Source: Flavobacterium sp. (lineage in GTDB: Bacteria; Bacteroidota; Bacteroidia; Flavobacteriales; Flavobacteriaceae). Taken from it: a stretch of DNA of 64,000 nucleotides. The DNA lies in assembly GCF_004295795.1 (NCBI RefSeq), contig NZ_SEBR01000016.1:18868-82867 (forward strand). Direction: 5' to 3'. Under the pieces are notes generated by a model that had not been told where the DNA came from, made no database searches, and saw only the letters and a program-made list of their open reading frames with translations. The translations under genes and the position numbers were made by a program. The stretch's first letter is position 1, and each line of letters begins with the position of its first letter. Shown here one piece after another: positions 6,683-17,300 of this stretch.

Positions 6683-8977
6683 TTACTGCAACTCAAAGTC
6701 CACTTTAAGCTCCGCATTGGAATTAGTACCAACGAAAGCCTCAAAAGCACCGGGTTCGGCAACAAACTTGAGATCGGAGTTGTAGAACTTCAAATCTTCG
6801 GCGGACAAATGGAACGTAACCGTTTTTTTCTCACCCTTTTTGATCGTGATTTTCTCAAAACCTTTGAGTTCGCGAGTCGGGCGAGTAACTGAACCGACGA
6901 GGTCGCGAATGTAAAGTTGTACAACCTCGGCGCCGTCGAAATTTCCGGTGTTGGTGACATCGACCGAAATCGTGAATTTGTCGTTCGCACCTATTTTTGG
7001 AGCAGAAACCTTGAGGTTCGAGTAGGCGAATTTCGTGTAGCTCAGACCGAATCCGAAAGGAAAAAGCGGCTCGTTTCTTTCGTCCATATAATTGGAGCGG
7101 AATTTCTCGAACTTGCCTTCTTTGTTGCTAATGGGACGTCCGGTGTTTTTTGCGGCGTAGAAAATCGGCACCTGACCGACGTTTCTAGGGAAAGTCGTGG
7201 TGAGTTTTCCCGATGGATTCACGGCTCCGAACAAAACGTCCGAAATCGCGAAACCGGCCTCAGATCCCGAAAACCAAACATCTAGCATTGCTGTCGCGGC
7301 TTTTTCTTCGTCGACCAAAGCCATGGGACGGCCGTTGAACAACACGACGACAACCGGTTTTCCAGTTTTCACCAAAGCCTGCAACAAATCTTTTTGCGAC
7401 TGGCGCAATTCGATGTTGGTCATACTCGAGCTTTCGCCGCTCATTTCGGCAGCTTCTCCAATTGCCGCCACGATGACGTCGGCGTTTTTGGCCACGTCAA
7501 GGGCTTCTTTCAAAAGGGCTTCGCTCGAGCGGTTGTCGCGGTTCAAAGTTTTGCCAAACATCGTCGCGTTCTCTTCGAATTTCGCGTCGTAGTCGAGATT
7601 GCTTCCTTTGGCGTATACGATTTTGGCCGAATTTCCTACCGCGGCTTTCATTCCGGCCAAAAGCGAGATGTTGTCGTTCATTCGTCCGGCGACGCTCCAG
7701 GTGCCGCCCATGTTTTCTTTTGCGTCTGCCAAAGGTCCGATGAGTGCGATCGTTCCCGACTTTTTGAGCGGAAGCGTCTGTTTGTCGTTCTTGAGCAAAA
7801 CCATCGACTCGGCGGCGATCTTGCGGGCGACGTCGCGGTTGGCTTTCGTGAATACCTCGGTTTTCGCACGATCAAGGTTGCAATATCTGTAAGGATCTTC
7901 GAAAAGTCCGAGGTCGTATTTGGCCTCGAGGATCAACCTGCACGCGTTGTCGATGGCAGCGATCGTGACTTTTCCTTCGTCCAGGGATTTTTTCAGGGTC
8001 GTGCTGAATCCGTCCCCGACCATGTCCATCTCGATTCCAGCGTTCAGGGCCAAAGCCGATACCGTTTGCAGATCGCCCATTCCGTGAGCGGTCATTTCCG
8101 GGATTCCGGTGAAATCGGTTACGACAAACCCTTTGAAACCCCATTGTTTGCGCAGGACTTCGGTGAGAAGCCATTTGTTTCCGGTCGCGGGAATGCCGTC
8201 GATTTCGTTGAACGACGCCATTGCAGAACCGGCTCCGGCGTCGAAAGCGGCTTTATATGGCGGAAAATATTCGTTGTACATGCGAATGTGGCTCATGTCG
8301 ACCGTGTTGTAGTCGCGTCCGGCCTCTGGCGCTCCGTAAAGGGCGAAGTGCTTGACGCAGGACATGAGGTTTTTGCCCGACGAATAGTCTTTTCCCTGAT
8401 AACCGCGCACCATGGCTTCGGCTATTCGGCTTCCCAAGAAAGCGTCTTCACCCGAACCTTCGGCGATTCTTCCCCAACGGGCGTCGCGCGAAATGTCTAC
8501 CATCGGTGAAAATGTCCAGCAAATCCCGTCGGCGGTGGCTTCGCTGGCAGCGATTTTCGCGCTGAGTTCGACGTTCTTCATATCCCAACTGCACGAAAGT
8601 CCTAGCGGAATCGGGAAAACGGTTTCGTATCCGTGGATGACGTCCATTCCAAAAATCATCGGAATATGAAGTCGGCTTTTTTCGACGGCCAATTTCTGTA
8701 CATCGCGGATTTTCGCGGCGGTCTTGATGTTGAACAGACCACCTACTTTTCCTTCCTGGATTTTTTTGGTGATGTCCCAACTGCTCGATTGTCCGGTCGT
8801 GATGTCGCCCGAGGTTGGCAGGTTAAGCTGTCCGATTTTTTCGTCCAACGTCATTTTCGACATCAGTTCGGACACGAATTCGGCTTTTGGCTTCAATTTC
8901 GTCTTCGTTTCCTTTTTCTTTTGGGCGAATGCCGCAACCGAAACCAGTAGCGAAAGGGCGATCAATTGTTTTCTCAT
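6683..8977 (-). CDS. bglX: Periplasmic beta-glucosidase, glycoside hydrolase family 3
   Basis: A 764-residue GH3 enzyme of BglX type, a normal full length. Signal peptide residues 1-19 (ends FAQ). The (beta/alpha)8-like domain covers about 30-375, with KHFALYG at about 209-215 and the nucleophile in GFVVTDF, Asp288. The alpha/beta sandwich domain covers about 400-600 and the fibronectin-III-like domain about 665-764. It hydrolyses terminal beta-linked glucose. Next to GH144 genes the expected substrates are sophoro-oligosaccharides, as known for GH3 partners of GH144 in Bacteroides; this is inference. It follows the GH144 genes on the same strand, but it has its own -7 box (TATCTTTG, 9009-9016), so it may be expressed separately. 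Confidence 0.93.
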   Translation of the reverse strand: MRKQLIALSLLVSVAAFAQKKKETKTKLKPKAEFVSELMSKMTLDEKIGQLNLPTSGDITTGQSSSWDITKKIQEGKVGGLFNIKTAAKIRDVQKLAVEKSRLHIPMIFGMDVIHGYETVFPIPLGLSCSWDMKNVELSAKIAASEATADGICWTFSPMVDISRDARWGRIAEGSGEDAFLGSRIAEAMVRGYQGKDYSSGKNLMSCVKHFALYGAPEAGRDYNTVDMSHIRMYNEYFPPYKAAFDAGAGSAMASFNEIDGIPATGNKWLLTEVLRKQWGFKGFVVTDFTGIPEMTAHGMGDLQTVSALALNAGIEMDMVGDGFSTTLKKSLDEGKVTIAAIDNACRLILEAKYDLGLFEDPYRYCNLDRAKTEVFTKANRDVARKIAAESMVLLKNDKQTLPLKKSGTIALIGPLADAKENMGGTWSVAGRMNDNISLLAGMKAAVGNSAKIVYAKGSNLDYDAKFEENATMFGKTLNRDNRSSEALLKEALDVAKNADVIVAAIGEAAEMSGESSSMTNIELRQSQKDLLQALVKTGKPVVVVLFNGRPMALVDEEKAATAMLDVWFSGSEAGFAISDVLFGAVNPSGKLTTTFPRNVGQVPIFYAAKNTGRPISNKEGKFEKFRSNYMDERNEPLFPFGFGLSYTKFAYSNLKVSAPKIGANDKFTISVDVTNTGNFDGAEVVQLYIRDLVGSVTRPTRELKGFEKITIKKGEKKTVTFHLSAEDLKFYNSDLKFVAEPGAFEAFVGTNSNAELKVDFELQ

Positions 8978-9008
8978 TATAACTGTTTTTGATTTTTAGG
9001 CTTGACTG

Positions 9009-9016
9009 CAAAGATA
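9009..9016 (-). promoter_or_regulatory. -7 promoter box of the GH3 gene
   Basis: Minus-strand TATCTTTG is an exact match to the Bacteroidota -7 consensus TAnnTTTG. It lies 31 bases upstream of the bglX ATG. A well-spaced -33 TTG was not found. Confidence 0.55.
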
Positions 9017-9044
9017 TGGCGTTGGCTGGGAAAAATGTTTCCAA

Positions 9045-9072
9045 GGTTCCTTCCTCGTTGCAGAAAGGAACC
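9045..9072 (-). terminator. Hairpin after the GH144 genes
   Basis: Eight-base inverted repeat GGTTCCTT/AAGGAACC between the end of the GH144 gene and the GH3 promoter. There is no immediate T-run, so it may be a weak terminator or an RNA-processing hairpin. Confidence 0.4.
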
Positions 9073-9115
9073 GCCGGAAACAGAAAATCAATATAACTAA
9101 CCCAAGCCTTTCGAC

Positions 9116-10507
9116 TTAAAATTTATACTTGCCCGAATGGAAATCGAGGCGTTTGAGGCCTTGCTGCACTTCGGGCGCGTTCATGAAAAGTTTCCACAGC
9201 AAGCCGCTGCGGTAGTTCTCTATCATGGCGACCATCGGACCTTGGTCGATGGCCAGGTATTGTTTGGCCGATGCTTTGTACTGACACGAGATCGCATCGT
9301 AGAATCCGGCTTCTCCCCAAGATTCCTCGTTGTGGTTTTCGTAGAAATTGCGCATGGCTGCGATGGATTCCTTCGGAAGATAGACGATGGAACTCACGGC
9401 GGCTGTCGGCGAAACGACGCCGTTGTCATTGCTTGGCATGTGGGCGTTGTAGCCGACGCGTTTTTGGGAATCGTATCCGATGGTTCCCTGTGCATTGACC
9501 GAATAACTGGCCGTCAATCCCCAATAATCGGGTCCGTAGCACTTGAATTTCTTCGGATTTTTGACACAATACTCATAGTCGATCTTCACCTGATTGTAAT
9601 TCAGGTCCCAATAGTTGGCATACTTGTCAGTCAATTCGTGCGGATCGAGTCCGACGTAGGAATAGTGCGCCCAGAAAAGCGGCCCGCCAAATTCCTCGGC
9701 TCCGTTGTGTTTGAGCAGTAACGGCAATCCGTATTTTTCCTTATCCGACTTGATCGCGCCTTTTCTCGCCCAACAATCGTGGTAAACTTTCGGATCGATG
9801 GCGTGATCGGGAGACGCCGACGCAAGAATATAAGTGATCATCGTCTCGTTGTAACCCTCGAGCGGAAAGTTCATCTGCCAATCGTAATTGGGCGACCAAT
9901 GCCAGTAAAGTTTGTTCGACCTGTTCGTGTACCAATTGAAATCAACACCTTTCCAAAGCGCGTCATACTTGGCAGCGAGTGCTTTTTCCGTATCGCTTCC
10001 GCCTTTGAAAAATTCGCGTACGCAGATGATTCCTTCGCACAAAAAAGCAGTTTCGACCAAATCGCCTCCGTTGTCCTTTTGCCCGAATGGGACGACTTTT
10101 CCCGTGGTTCCGTTGATCCAGTGCGGCCAGGCGCCGTGGAAACGTTCGGCTTTTTCGAGAAACGACGCGATTTTTTCGAGCCTTTCGACCGCTTGCTGGC
10201 GGGTGACGTACTTTTGGTTGATTCCGGCCAGGATCGACATCAGGCCAAAACCTGATCCGCCGGTGGCGACGATGTGCGAATCGTTCTCCGGATAATTGCC
10301 GTCCGGGAAAAACCGCTCGCGCGCCAGGCCGGAATTGGGTTCGGCGAAATCCCAGAAGTACTTGAACGTCTGTTTCTCGACGAGATCGATGAGTTGTTCG
10401 TCGGTGAGTTTATCCGCGGAAGCGATCCTGTTTTTATCGTCGACAGATTTTTCCTTTTTCGTACAAAAGGTCAGGAAAACCAATAAGATTCCGGCTAAGT
10501 ACTTCAT
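9116..10507 (-). CDS. GH144-type glucanase lipoprotein (PF10091 'glycoamylase' domain), copy 2
   Basis: A 463-residue lipoprotein with lipobox LTFC near residue 15. The remainder is the PF10091 domain, an (alpha/alpha)6 barrel. Visible signatures are ATGGSGFGLM, RFHGAWPHWINGTTGKVVPF, NGGDLVETAFL and NAPEVQQGL at the end. Characterised members form GH144 and are endo-beta-1,2-glucanases that release sophoro-oligosaccharides; the old name glucoamylase is misleading. The lipid anchor suggests the outer membrane, facing in or out. Its ATG overlaps the stop of the upstream paralogue (TGATG), so the two are translationally coupled. Substrate is inferred from the family and the locus. Confidence 0.85.
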   Translation of the reverse strand: MKYLAGILLVFLTFCTKKEKSVDDKNRIASADKLTDEQLIDLVEKQTFKYFWDFAEPNSGLARERFFPDGNYPENDSHIVATGGSGFGLMSILAGINQKYVTRQQAVERLEKIASFLEKAERFHGAWPHWINGTTGKVVPFGQKDNGGDLVETAFLCEGIICVREFFKGGSDTEKALAAKYDALWKGVDFNWYTNRSNKLYWHWSPNYDWQMNFPLEGYNETMITYILASASPDHAIDPKVYHDCWARKGAIKSDKEKYGLPLLLKHNGAEEFGGPLFWAHYSYVGLDPHELTDKYANYWDLNYNQVKIDYEYCVKNPKKFKCYGPDYWGLTASYSVNAQGTIGYDSQKRVGYNAHMPSNDNGVVSPTAAVSSIVYLPKESIAAMRNFYENHNEESWGEAGFYDAISCQYKASAKQYLAIDQGPMVAMIENYRSGLLWKLFMNAPEVQQGLKRLDFHSGKYKF

Positions 10508-11868
10508 CAGAATCCGTGTTTTGTAGAATGAAATCCTAGCGTTTGCAAGCCTTGACGGACTTCCGGAGCATTCATGAAAAGATTCCAGAGCATCCCCGTG
10601 CGGTAGTTTTCGATCATGGGCACGATCGTTCCCTGATCGATGGCGAGATAACGCTGTGTCGTCCAGTTGAAATGAGGTGAAACGGCATCGTATGGTCCGG
10701 CCAATCCTACGTAGGAACTCGCTTTTTCGTCATACAGGTAATGCAGGAATTTCATCGACTCGGTTGGTGTGTATGGGAAAGACGAAAGCGCGGCCGTTGG
10801 CGAAATCACGCCTCTGTCATTGGTTGGCATGTGTGCCGAATAACCTGTCGTCCCGTCGTCGTTTCTTGTGTAACTGGCCGTCAATCCCCAACATTTATCC
10901 GAGTAGCCATTGAAATGATTCGGATTTTGGACGCAATGTTGGTAGATAATCTGGGTGTGGTTCTTGTTCAGCTCCCAATAATTGGCGTATTGGTCTGTGA
11001 GTCCCGTCGGATCCAATCCCAAATACGAATAATGCGCCCAGAACATCGGGCCCACGTTTCCGTTTGCGCCGTTGTGGTTCAAGATCGTCGGAATCCCGAA
11101 TTGGCTGGACGAGCTCACGATATTGCCGTTCCTCGCCCAAGCCGTGTGATAGGCCGCGGCCGGAACCGAATGTGTTGGCGAAGATGCCGCCATTATGTAA
11201 GTGATAAGGCACTCGTTGTAGCCCTCAAGTTTGAAGTTGAGCTGCCAGCCGTAAGTGGGCGACCAATGCCAATAAATGGCGTCCTCGCCTCCTTTTGTGT
11301 ACCAATCCCACTCCACTCCTTTCCAGAGTGTGTCTGCTTTTTGGGCGAGCGCTTGCTCCTGTTGGTTTCCGGTTTTGAAATATTCGCGAAGGCAGATCAA
11401 TCCCTGGCACAAAAATGCGGTTTCCACAAGGTCGCCTCCGTTGTCGACTTTCCCGAATGGGATCACGCTTCCGCTGTTGCCGTTCATCCAGTGTGGCCAG
11501 GCGCCGTGGAATCGGTCGGCATTTTCGAGATAATTCAGGGCTGTCTGTAATCTTGCCACGGCTTCGGCACGAGGAATGAAACCTCGTTCGATCCCGACAA
11601 GTAATGTCATCAATCCAAAACCGGAACCGCCCGTAGTTACGATGTGTTGATCGTTGCTTGGATCATCGATGTGATACCTTTCCCGTGCGAGTTTGGAATT
11701 TGGATGCGCCAAGTCCCAAAAGTAAACCGTGGCGTCTTTTTGTACTTTATCCAGCAATTGGGCATCGGTAAGTCCTGAATCCGGGCTTCCGGCCGATTCG
11801 CTTTCGTTGTTGCAGTTCAAAAGCGCAAGCAACGGCAACAAGCAGAATATGCTTTTGTAAATCCTCAT
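10507..11868 (-). CDS. GH144-type glucanase lipoprotein (PF10091), copy 1
   Basis: A 453-residue paralogue of the next gene, with lipobox LALLNC near residue 19 and the same domain over nearly the full length: TTGGSGFGLM, RFHGAWPHWMNGNSG, NGGDLVETAFLCQG and NAPEVRQGLQTLGF. The two proteins align from end to end, so the pair came from a gene duplication. Tandem GH144 genes may differ in location or product length, but nothing in the sequence shows which does what. It lies 64 bases downstream of the LamG lipoprotein gene, and a strong hairpin with a T-run sits in that gap. Expression may therefore be lower than that of the susCD part. Confidence 0.85.
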   Translation of the reverse strand: MRIYKSIFCLLPLLALLNCNNESESAGSPDSGLTDAQLLDKVQKDATVYFWDLAHPNSKLARERYHIDDPSNDQHIVTTGGSGFGLMTLLVGIERGFIPRAEAVARLQTALNYLENADRFHGAWPHWMNGNSGSVIPFGKVDNGGDLVETAFLCQGLICLREYFKTGNQQEQALAQKADTLWKGVEWDWYTKGGEDAIYWHWSPTYGWQLNFKLEGYNECLITYIMAASSPTHSVPAAAYHTAWARNGNIVSSSSQFGIPTILNHNGANGNVGPMFWAHYSYLGLDPTGLTDQYANYWELNKNHTQIIYQHCVQNPNHFNGYSDKCWGLTASYTRNDDGTTGYSAHMPTNDRGVISPTAALSSFPYTPTESMKFLHYLYDEKASSYVGLAGPYDAVSPHFNWTTQRYLAIDQGTIVPMIENYRTGMLWNLFMNAPEVRQGLQTLGFHSTKHGF

Positions 11869-11877
11869 TGTGTTGTT

Positions 11878-11919
11878 TTAAAAAAATGCCCGTCGCAACT
11901 CTTGCCGCGACAGGCATTT
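11878..11919 (-). terminator. Strong intra-operon terminator between LamG lipoprotein and GH144 genes
   Basis: Arms 11884-11896 and 11907-11919 (AAATGCCTGTCGC with GCGACGGGCATTT on the minus strand) pair over 13 bases with one mismatch. A run of T follows on the minus strand, and the GH144 start codon comes 9-16 bases later. Confidence 0.8.
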
Positions 11920-11932
11920 GGAATTCTTGATT

Positions 11933-12796
11933 TTACAGATGGTTTGCGAAAAGATCCTGTACTTCTGCCGCGGTTAGCGCCGTAGCATACAGACGGAATT
12001 GGTCGAGACCGCCTTTCCAGTTGGAGTACAACCAGTTGTCTCCGGTGTCGTTTTGCGACTGCGGTCCGTTCCCGATCCTGAATCCTGTGATTTTCGAATC
12101 GTCGAGGTTCACGCCTCCGTGCGTTCCCCAAGTCTTGGTGCCGTATGCCGCTCCGTCGATGTAAAGCGTCATCGTGGAATTGGAAGCCTCGTAGACGAAA
12201 GCGATGTGGTGCCATTGGTTGTCCAAAAGTCCCTCGATCGAGTCTGCGTTTTCCCACGTCATCCAGGTATCGGCCATATTGGCGTCGACCATCACGAATT
12301 TTACCGCCGCCGCCGAAGCCGAGCCACTCCATTGGTCGAAAAGCAACATCATCGTTCCTCCTGACCAGTGTCCGTTCGAGGATGGAATGCTGAAAATATG
12401 CTCCGCTCCCGGATTCGCTCCACTTTTGGTTTGCCCGTCGTGCTTTTCCCAGAACGCAATTGTAAAACTGTCAGCGGTTGCACCCCAATCATTTGGTTTG
12501 GAGTAGTTGATCACTTTATCCGTGACACCTTGTGCGGCGTTTTCGTTAACACCGGAAGTGGTCGTGAAAGAGTTTTCGGTCGGGAATTTTGCCCTAATCT
12601 GGTCAACGGCAATCATCAACGGATCTTCGCTTTCCATGTCAAACGGAACGTAAAATTTCAGTGGCCCTCCGGGCGGATTTTCATCCACAGGATAATTGCC
12701 AACTCCCGGCCTGTCCATATCCTGACAGCCCGACAACGCCAAAACGGCTCCCATCATCATTCCCAAACGGGCGATAGTCATTTTCATTTTTTTCAT
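11933..12796 (-). CDS. LamG/concanavalin-like surface glycan-binding lipoprotein
   Basis: A 287-residue lipoprotein: MKKMKMTIARLGMMMGAVLAL then LSGC (lipobox Cys about residue 24). A Pro/Gly linker (NPPGGP) follows, then a LamG-like jelly roll from about residue 45 to the end. It shows FTIAFWEKHDG, QWHHIAFVYEASNSTMTLYIDG and GGLDQFRLYATALTAAEV, the typical closing strands. No catalytic acids of a glucanase are apparent. By position, directly after susD, it takes the place of SusE/F-type surface glycan-binding proteins and probably binds the glucan at the cell surface. An enzymatic role is less likely but not excluded. Confidence 0.82.
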   Translation of the reverse strand: MKKMKMTIARLGMMMGAVLALSGCQDMDRPGVGNYPVDENPPGGPLKFYVPFDMESEDPLMIAVDQIRAKFPTENSFTTTSGVNENAAQGVTDKVINYSKPNDWGATADSFTIAFWEKHDGQTKSGANPGAEHIFSIPSSNGHWSGGTMMLLFDQWSGSASAAAVKFVMVDANMADTWMTWENADSIEGLLDNQWHHIAFVYEASNSTMTLYIDGAAYGTKTWGTHGGVNLDDSKITGFRIGNGPQSQNDTGDNWLYSNWKGGLDQFRLYATALTAAEVQDLFANHL

Positions 12797-12836
12797 AATT
12801 TTAGCTATTAAAGTTCAAACGAACATTTACGAGTAA

Positions 12837-14312
12837 TCAATAGTCTGGATTTTGAACCAAAATCCCACCGAACTGGTCGATAGCGGTTTGCGGTATCGGA
12901 TAGAAACGGTTTTTGTGCTGATAGCCCAATCCGCCGAGAACGGAAGTGGCATCGCCCCAACGCACAAGGTCGTAAAAACGCTCACCTTCCATGGCAAACT
13001 CGATTCTTCTCTCTTGTTTGATCGCGGCTCTTACAGTGCCTTGGTCGGTCGATGTGATGTCCGGCAAAACCGCGGCATTTCCCGCTCTGGCCCGCGCGCG
13101 GATTTCGTTGATGTAACCCACGGCGATTCCCGTCTGCCCTGATTCGTTTGCTGCCTCGGCTGCCATCAAAAGAACATCGGCATAACGGATCAACTTGATG
13201 TTCGCCCAATGGTTTTTGTTTTCGCCATAAGTCGTGCGCTCGATAGGCTTGGTGTAGGCCTTTTTGTTCCAATACGGTTGAGCCAATGGCGGTGCTTGAG
13301 GCACTACGAGTCCGTAGCCGTCTTCTCCTCCTGAATAAAGGACCGTTGCGGTTCTTCTTGGGTCTCCGGCTTCATAAGCATCTACCAAAGCCTGCGTAGG
13401 AACGTTGAAGCCCCAACCCAAATCCCAGGTACTCGTTCCGCGGACGCCTTGCGATTCCCAGTAGTTGTTGGAATAATTGACGGTTCCGATACGGGTGAAC
13501 TGCACTTCAAAAATCGATTCCGCCGAATTGTCGCCTTCTTGAAGGAACAAGCCCGAATAAGACGGGTAAAGGCTGTATCCGTAGGTCATCACTTCCTGAA
13601 GCTCGTTCAAAGCCTGCGGATAGTTTTGCTGATACAAGTAAAGTTTACCCAAAAGTGTCTTGGCGAACCCTTTCGTGGCGCGACCCAATTGTCCCGGCCA
13701 ACTTGTCGGAAGACGTTCTGCGGCGTAGTTCAGGTCTTCGATGATCTGGGCGTCGATTTCCGCAATCGTATTTTTTGGCGCGATAGCATCTGACGGATTG
13801 GAAATGCGGTTTAGGATCAACGGCACTTCCCCATAATCGCGTCTGAGCTCGAAATAAGCCCAAGCTCTCAAAACCGTGGCTTCTGCGCGGTTTATCAACG
13901 TCGCTGCTTCTGTCGTTCCCGAATCGTCTACATCTGCGATAAGGTTGTTGCAATCGTAAATCAGTCTGTAATGACCATCCCAGTTCGCTCCCGCGAATGC
14001 TTCGGCGGCAGTGTATTGGTAGGAGTCGAAAATAGTTCCGAAAGAAGCGGCATCAGTCACCGTACTGCCTTTGGCGGCATCGTCAGAGCGGATGCTCTGA
14101 AACCAATAGCGGTTCCAGGTAGCGATTCCGTCGGCTGTTCGGATTCTTCCATAAAGTCCGAATGCCTGGGCCTCGAATCCGCCCACGGGAAGTTCTCCGT
14201 CTACGGCACTTCCCAACGGTTTTTTATCCAGAAAATCATCGTCGCATCCGATAGCCAAGCCCGCAGAAAGCAAAGCAATGGCCGGAAGCAGTATCAATCT
14301 TGTTTTTTTCAT
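12837..14312 (-). CDS. SusD/RagB-family nutrient-binding lipoprotein
   Basis: A SusD-like protein of about 491 residues. The start is set at ATG 14312 (MKKTRLILL), which gives a lipoprotein signal ending LAIGC. The longer frame starting at 14336 would overlap the end of susC and gains nothing. N-terminal TPR-like helices occupy the first half (YDCNNLIADV, RAEATVLRAWAYFELRRDYGEVPLI). The RagB/SusD C-terminal domain holds NIKLIRYADVLLMAAEA, INEIRARA, RRIEFAMEGERFYDLVRWG and the closing QNPDY. It forms the lid over the SusC barrel and captures oligosaccharides. It starts 10 bases after the susC stop and so shares its transcript. Confidence 0.93.
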   Translation of the reverse strand: MKKTRLILLPAIALLSAGLAIGCDDDFLDKKPLGSAVDGELPVGGFEAQAFGLYGRIRTADGIATWNRYWFQSIRSDDAAKGSTVTDAASFGTIFDSYQYTAAEAFAGANWDGHYRLIYDCNNLIADVDDSGTTEAATLINRAEATVLRAWAYFELRRDYGEVPLILNRISNPSDAIAPKNTIAEIDAQIIEDLNYAAERLPTSWPGQLGRATKGFAKTLLGKLYLYQQNYPQALNELQEVMTYGYSLYPSYSGLFLQEGDNSAESIFEVQFTRIGTVNYSNNYWESQGVRGTSTWDLGWGFNVPTQALVDAYEAGDPRRTATVLYSGGEDGYGLVVPQAPPLAQPYWNKKAYTKPIERTTYGENKNHWANIKLIRYADVLLMAAEAANESGQTGIAVGYINEIRARARAGNAAVLPDITSTDQGTVRAAIKQERRIEFAMEGERFYDLVRWGDATSVLGGLGYQHKNRFYPIPQTAIDQFGGILVQNPDY

Positions 14313-14322
14313 GTCAGTTTTT

Positions 14323-17300
14323 TTAGAATGTAACATTGAGTCCTAGTGAAGTGATGGCAGGAAGCGGGTAACCTCCTACGTCTACACCGAATCTTGTCGG
14401 ACTTCCTCCGGCCTCTGGCGTGAATCCCGAGTTTTTGCTCCAGGTCACGAGGTTTTGTGCGTTGACGAACAATTTCAAGCTTTGGATGCTCGCTTTCTCA
14501 AGCCAGTTTCCGCTGAAATCGTATGACAATTGGACGTTTCTCAGACGCGCGTAGCTTCCGTCCTCGATCATATAAGTCGAAATGTTGTTCGTGTTGTAAC
14601 CCGAAGCATCGTTGAGGCGCGGCTCCCAGTTTGATGTTCCGGCTCCGTTCCAAGCGTTCAGGCGCGCTGTTCTGTAGTTGAATTGCGTAAAAGTCGATCC
14701 GTTGCCCCAATCGCGGTATATTTCGTTTCCGTAAACACCTTGAAGGTCGGCTGATAGCGTGATGCCTTTGTAACTCACGTTCAACGACACGCCATAAGTA
14801 AAGTCTGGCGTTGGGTTTCCGATTACTTTGCGATCCTGATCGTCGATGACGCCGTCGCCGTTCACATCCTTGAATTTCAAATCTCCCAGATCGTAGCTTC
14901 CCAAAGTACTTGGAGCAGAACTAAGTATATCGGCATAAGATTGGTAAACGCCTTCCACCTCATATCCGTAAAATGCTCCCATCGGCTCTCCTTGACGGAA
15001 CACGGAAGGATTCGTGATTACCTGGAAACCATCGGTATATACTTTCGTCACGCGGTTGCTCAAAGTCGTAAGGTTACCGGAAAGCGAGTAGTTGAAATCA
15101 CCCACCTTATCTTTCCAGGTTGCCGCGAACTCGAATCCTTTGTTAAGAATCTCTCCAGAGTTGAAGAAGAAATCCTGACCGGACCCAGGACTTCCGACGG
15201 TAATGTAGTTCAATAGATCTTTTGTCGTCTTATGGAAATAGTTCGCCTCGAAAGTAAGTCTGTTGTTCAGGGTAGCGAATTCGATTCCTCCTTCGTATGC
15301 CATCACTTTTTCCCATCTCAAATCTGGATTGTTGATGAAGGCTTTGACCAGCGATTGGCTTGGCACTTCAGGTTGTCCAGGCGTACTTCCGAAAACCGCA
15401 GATGCTCCGTATTGGTAACCCGGATATGTAGGATAATAAAGCGCTCCTGCATAGTCGTTACCCAATTCTCCGACCGATCCTTTAATTTTCAGGAAGTTGA
15501 ATATTTTCTGGTTTTCCATGAACTTCTCACGAGAGATTTCCCAAGCGGCACCAACCGACCAGAAACTGTCCCATTTTCTCAATTGGGATGAACCGTCGCG
15601 GCGGAATGATCCGTTCAAAAGGTATTTTCCGTCGTAATTGTACAAGACGCGTCCCAAAACCGACACGATGGCATTCGACCATTCGTCGCTGTCACTTGTA
15701 CGCGAAGTTGGATCTCCGTAAGGATAAACATCGAGATACCAAAAACGCGGATCGTTAGGGATTTGCTGAGCATCCGGACCTGTGTATTGCGCGACCGTTC
15801 CGCTCATCGAGCTATAGTTGCGCTCTCTGCGGGTGTATCCGGCAACGGCGTTGAAATCGTGTTTCCCGAAGGTCTTGTCGTAATTCAGCAAAAGTTCCGT
15901 CTGAATTTTTTCCAGATCTGACTTGAATTGGGAAACGCCGGTGCGAATGATTCCCGAATAAGGCGTGGCTTCATCAGATTCTGCTGCGTAGACGTTGAAA
16001 ACCGGTGTATAGCCTCGGCCTCTGGAGAACATCAAATCGGCAAGATAAGTGGCCTTGAAGCTCAAACCGTCCATGATTTTGTATTCCCCGAAAATATTTC
16101 CGACAAAACGCGTATCGCGATTGAGCTGCGTTCCTCTGGTCATTTCGATGGCCGCCAACGGGTTTCCGATCTGTGCGCCACCAAGGTCGCTCGGCAATTG
16201 GTTGTAAAGCCCTTGCGCCTGGTTGAAAGCCGCGACCAAAGGTGTCGCTCTCAAAGCCGACTCGAAACTTCTCAACTGCGGAAGACGGGCGTCATATCCG
16301 TTGATCCCGACGCCGACCTTGAATCTGTCGGTTACCTGCAATTCATCGTTGATATTGAACGTGAATTTCTTGAGCTTCTCATATTTGATAAGTCCTTCTT
16401 CTTCCGTGAATCCTGCGCCAACATAAACTTTATTCTTGTCGCTGGCGTGAGAGATAGAAAGGTTGTAGATAGACATGATAGGAGAGCTTTCCTTGATTTC
16501 GTCAACCCAATTCGTGTTTCCGTTGTAGAGATTGTAGTACGGATAAGGCGACAAGCCCTGGTTTACGCGTTGTTGGTCGTAAAGTTGGCGAAACTGCGCA
16601 CCATTGGTCAAATCTGGCGTATTGACAATAGACTTTACACCTGTAGATGTGTTGAAATTTACCGTCGTTTTTCCTTTTACACCTTTTTTAGTACTGATGA
16701 TGATTACCCCGTTCGCGCCTTCCACACCGAAAATTGCCAGTGAAGATGGATCTTTCAGAACTTCGATCGACGCAATGTCATTCGGATTCAGGTAGTCCAT
16801 GCTGTCGTTGAAAATCCCGTCGATTACGTAAAGCGGCTGCGTTCTGTAACGGCTGATAGTTCCGCGGATACGGATATCCGGCGTTTGGCCGGGCTGACCT
16901 GTATTTACAACCGAAAGACCTGCGACCTTTCCTTGTAGAGAAGCAACCGGATTGGTATTCGGCTTATCGGCAACTTCTTTTCCGTCAACCTTGACGATCG
17001 ATCCCGTAAGATCTCTTTTTCTCGCCGTTCCGTAACCAATCACAACAACTTCTTGTAGCTCGGTTGATGATGTTTTCAGCACTACTGACATTCCGTTTGC
17101 GGCGGGCATTGTCATGTCGGCGAACCCGAGCATCGTGAATTTGAGTTGCGTTCCCGGAGTTGCCGTGACGGTGAAATTACCATCGAGATCTGTTACGGTC
17201 GCATTGGTACTTCCTACTACATTGACGTTGACGCCTGGCAACGGAAGCTGCTGGTCATCCAAAACCTTTCCTGAAATGCCCTGAGCGGCCATCCAAGAAG

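Noticed and set aside
7394..8509. A 371-codon plus-strand frame
   Set aside because: It is antisense to the GH3 gene and reflects its codon bias; it has no signal or family features.
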